A DNA stretch of 5,805 nt, taken from a bacterium (GTDB lineage: Bacteria > CAIJMQ01 > JAADFP01). The stretch lies in assembly GCA_027021085.1 (NCBI GenBank), contig JALUVB010000268.1, forward strand, positions 1 through 5,805. Direction: 5' to 3'. Of the stretch, positions 4,557 through 5,805 are shown piece by piece; the first letter of the stretch is position 1; every line of letters begins with the position of its first letter. Made by a program: the position numbers and the translations under genes. Below the pieces are notes generated by a model, which was not told where the DNA came from, made no database searches, and saw only the letters and a list, made by a program, of their open reading frames with translations.

Positions 4557-5363
4557 TCAGATATGCCTTCTTTTCTTGAGGAAATAATCGGCCAGGAAAT
4601 AGAAGAAGACGCTTACCATTACTGCGTAGATAAAAGTGAATAAAAGATACTTCCATTCGGAAGGTTTCACCCGGAAGGACAGGTAAATATCCCTGGTGCG
4701 GGAAGAGTAGGGACTCATGGAAGGAAGAATCATGTATAAGGCGTAAAACAACTTCTCCAGGAAGTGCAGGTATGCCTTTTTTACTATCCCTACTTCTAAT
4801 CCTGCCTTAGCCCATATAGTGAGTCCGTAGAAAGTCCCGGCCTGAAAAAACAAAGCCACCAACACTGCCAGGACAGGATGGAAAATCACAGTGAGAAAAA
4901 TAATATAGGAGAGAATTATCATGGCCCGGAAAAACTCATCCAGGATCACGTAAACTATTCCCCATTGCATAGGGATATGCCAGATAAACAGAAGCACAGA
5001 AGATACAACAAGGATAAACAGGAAAAGAGCAGCACATACCATCAAGGCAGAGATAAAATGGGAAAACAGCCAGTTTTCCATGCTGCAGGGCTTAGTTATC
5101 ACCATTTTCAAGCAGCGGTTGCGAAGATTGTAAGAAATAGATAGAAGCCCCAAGGCTACGGTAATGAAAACAGCGAACTCATCAAGAACAGAGACCAGGT
5201 CCTGCACCAGGGTAAACTTTTTAGCCGTGGTAATAAAGAAAAGAGAGGGCACGGAAAACAATCCCAGGATGAATAGGAGAAAAAGAGCGATAAGAAGTAT
5301 CAACCGGTTACGTCGGTAAAACTTGAAGTTGGTCGAAATATTTGCTGCCAACTGCTTTCTCAA
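4557..5363 (-). CDS. ABC-2 type transporter permease
   Basis: Integral membrane protein of 268 residues, predicted to have six membrane spans at about 21-45, 62-80, 100-128, 144-162, 163-183 and 239-262. The N-terminus (MRKQLAANISTNFKFYRRNR) is basic and would be cytoplasmic. Between spans 2 and 3 lies MVITKPCSMENWLFSHF (87-103), the TKP-x-S-x-x-x-W/Y segment typical of ABC-2 permeases. A longer, partly polar stretch at 184-238 precedes the last span. The start is TTG at 5363, with GGAGG six bases upstream. It overlaps the stop of the ATPase gene by four bases, so the two are translationally coupled and probably form one transporter. The substrate cannot be deduced: the protein is not obviously a Wzm-type polysaccharide exporter, so its position beside glycosyltransferases is suggestive only. 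Confidence 0.85.
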   Translation of the reverse strand: MRKQLAANISTNFKFYRRNRLILLIALFLLFILGLFSVPSLFFITTAKKFTLVQDLVSVLDEFAVFITVALGLLSISYNLRNRCLKMVITKPCSMENWLFSHFISALMVCAALFLFILVVSSVLLFIWHIPMQWGIVYVILDEFFRAMIILSYIIFLTVIFHPVLAVLVALFFQAGTFYGLTIWAKAGLEVGIVKKAYLHFLEKLFYALYMILPSMSPYSSRTRDIYLSFRVKPSEWKYLLFTFIYAVMVSVFFYFLADYFLKKRRHI

Positions 5364-5805
5364 TTATTTCCTCCTTTATGCAGCACCCGGAAAAACGCCT
5401 CTTCCAGGGAGACTCCTTTCAGGGAGCAATTATAAATTCGGAACTTCTCCTTATAGGACAGCCGGAATAAATCCGGCAGCTTATCCACCGGCACCATTCC
5501 CCGCACAGTATGTGCGGTTCTCTCCTTCTCCACAAAATATGAAGGTAACGACTTCACTGCATCTATCTCCACCAGGTAGTTTTCCAGGTCAAATCTGAGA
5601 AGTTTTTTTAACTCATCCTGCACTACTACCTTGCCCCGGTCAATTATAGCCACCCGGTTACAAAGCATCTCCACCTCCGAAAGAATGTGGGAATTAAGCA
5701 CCACCGTCACCCCTTTGCCATTCAAATCCAGCAGAATATCCCTGAACTCCTTTACAATGAGTGGGTCCAAACCCCGGGTAGGCTCATCCAGAAAGATTAA
5801 CTCCG
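5360..5805 (-). CDS. ABC transporter ATPase, C-terminal part (gene runs off the window)
   Basis: Only the last 147 codons are in the window; the gene continues past 5805, so no start is visible. The visible part opens with ELIFLDEP, the Walker B motif with its catalytic glutamate, then TRGLDP (D-loop), and VTVVLNSHIL with the H-loop histidine at visible residue 39. RVAIIDRGKVV ends the nucleotide-binding domain. A further 75 or so residues form a diverged C-terminal region typical of ABC-2 exporter ATPases (CcmA/NatA-like grouping, COG1131). Walker A and the signature motif lie outside the window. The TTG at 5768-5770 is an internal leucine codon of GLDP, not a start. The stop TGA overlaps the permease TTG. 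This would be the energising subunit of that permease, driving efflux or membrane-related export of an unknown substrate. Confidence 0.93.
   Translation of the reverse strand, partial: ELIFLDEPTRGLDPLIVKEFRDILLDLNGKGVTVVLNSHILSEVEMLCNRVAIIDRGKVVVQDELKKLLRFDLENYLVEIDAVKSLPSYFVEKERTAHTVRGMVPVDKLPDLFRLSYKEKFRIYNCSLKGVSLEEAFFRVLHKGGNN
5370..5374 (-). promoter_or_regulatory. Shine-Dalgarno GGAGG for the permease, inside the ATPase gene
   Basis: Read on the minus strand, GGAGG is followed six bases later by TTG at 5363-5361. It lies in the last codons of the ATPase gene (the GGN NN tail), fixing the permease start and indicating coupled translation. Confidence 0.8.

Noticed and set aside
4878-5144. 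Plus-strand reading frame opposite the permease
   Set aside because: Polar, featureless product antisense to a permease with clear membrane spans and a good ribosome site.
5323-5598. Plus-strand reading frame opposite the ATPase and permease junction
   Set aside because: Antisense shadow of a confidently identified ABC ATPase; no ribosome site.

Overview
This window comes from a bacterial chromosome of moderate GC content, and it looks like part of a cell-envelope or exopolysaccharide locus. I cannot name the species. The dense interspersed repeats (heptanucleotide arrays plus GGATTCC..GGAATGAC hairpins), the frequent GTG/TTG starts and the diverged proteins would suit an environmental, little-cultivated lineage. 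That is an impression from sequence style, not a taxonomic assignment.

Layout, left to right. (1) 5-1174, plus strand: a radical SAM protein with a CX3CX2C cluster motif and a C-terminal cysteine set. (2) 1177-1199: a perfect 11-bp-arm palindrome, terminator-like or REP-like, squeezed between two co-directional genes. (3) 1214-2074, plus: a family 2 glycosyltransferase. (4) 2075-2621: a 547-base repeat-rich gap holding two arrays of 7-bp repeats of the AGTRAAY type, flanking AGTAGYG heptads, a third heptad family (TWTAGAC), two oppositely oriented hairpin repeats and two further GC-rich hairpins. (5) 2622-3192, plus: a tight, overlapping two-gene operon, a DUF433 (COG2442) antitoxin-like protein followed by a DUF5615 (COG4634) PIN-like putative ribonuclease. 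This is a probable type II toxin-antitoxin module. (6) 3193-3416: a third copy of the hairpin repeat and a third heptad array. (7) 3417-4550, plus: a family 4 glycosyltransferase, for which I prefer a TTG start with a good Shine-Dalgarno. (8) On the minus strand, converging on it: an ABC-2 type permease (4557-5363) and, translationally coupled upstream of it, the C-terminal half of its ABC ATPase, which runs off the right edge (5360-5805).

How it fits together. The radical SAM protein and the two glycosyltransferases probably take part in building a surface glycan. The ABC pair could export something, but nothing visible ties it to the glycan. The toxin-antitoxin pair looks like a cassette sitting inside a repeat-rich island between the two glycosyltransferase genes, with related heptad arrays and hairpins on both sides. 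The most notable non-gene signals are this bracketing, the three heptad families, and the base-pair covariation among the three hairpin repeats. All five genes whose start can be judged use GTG or TTG.
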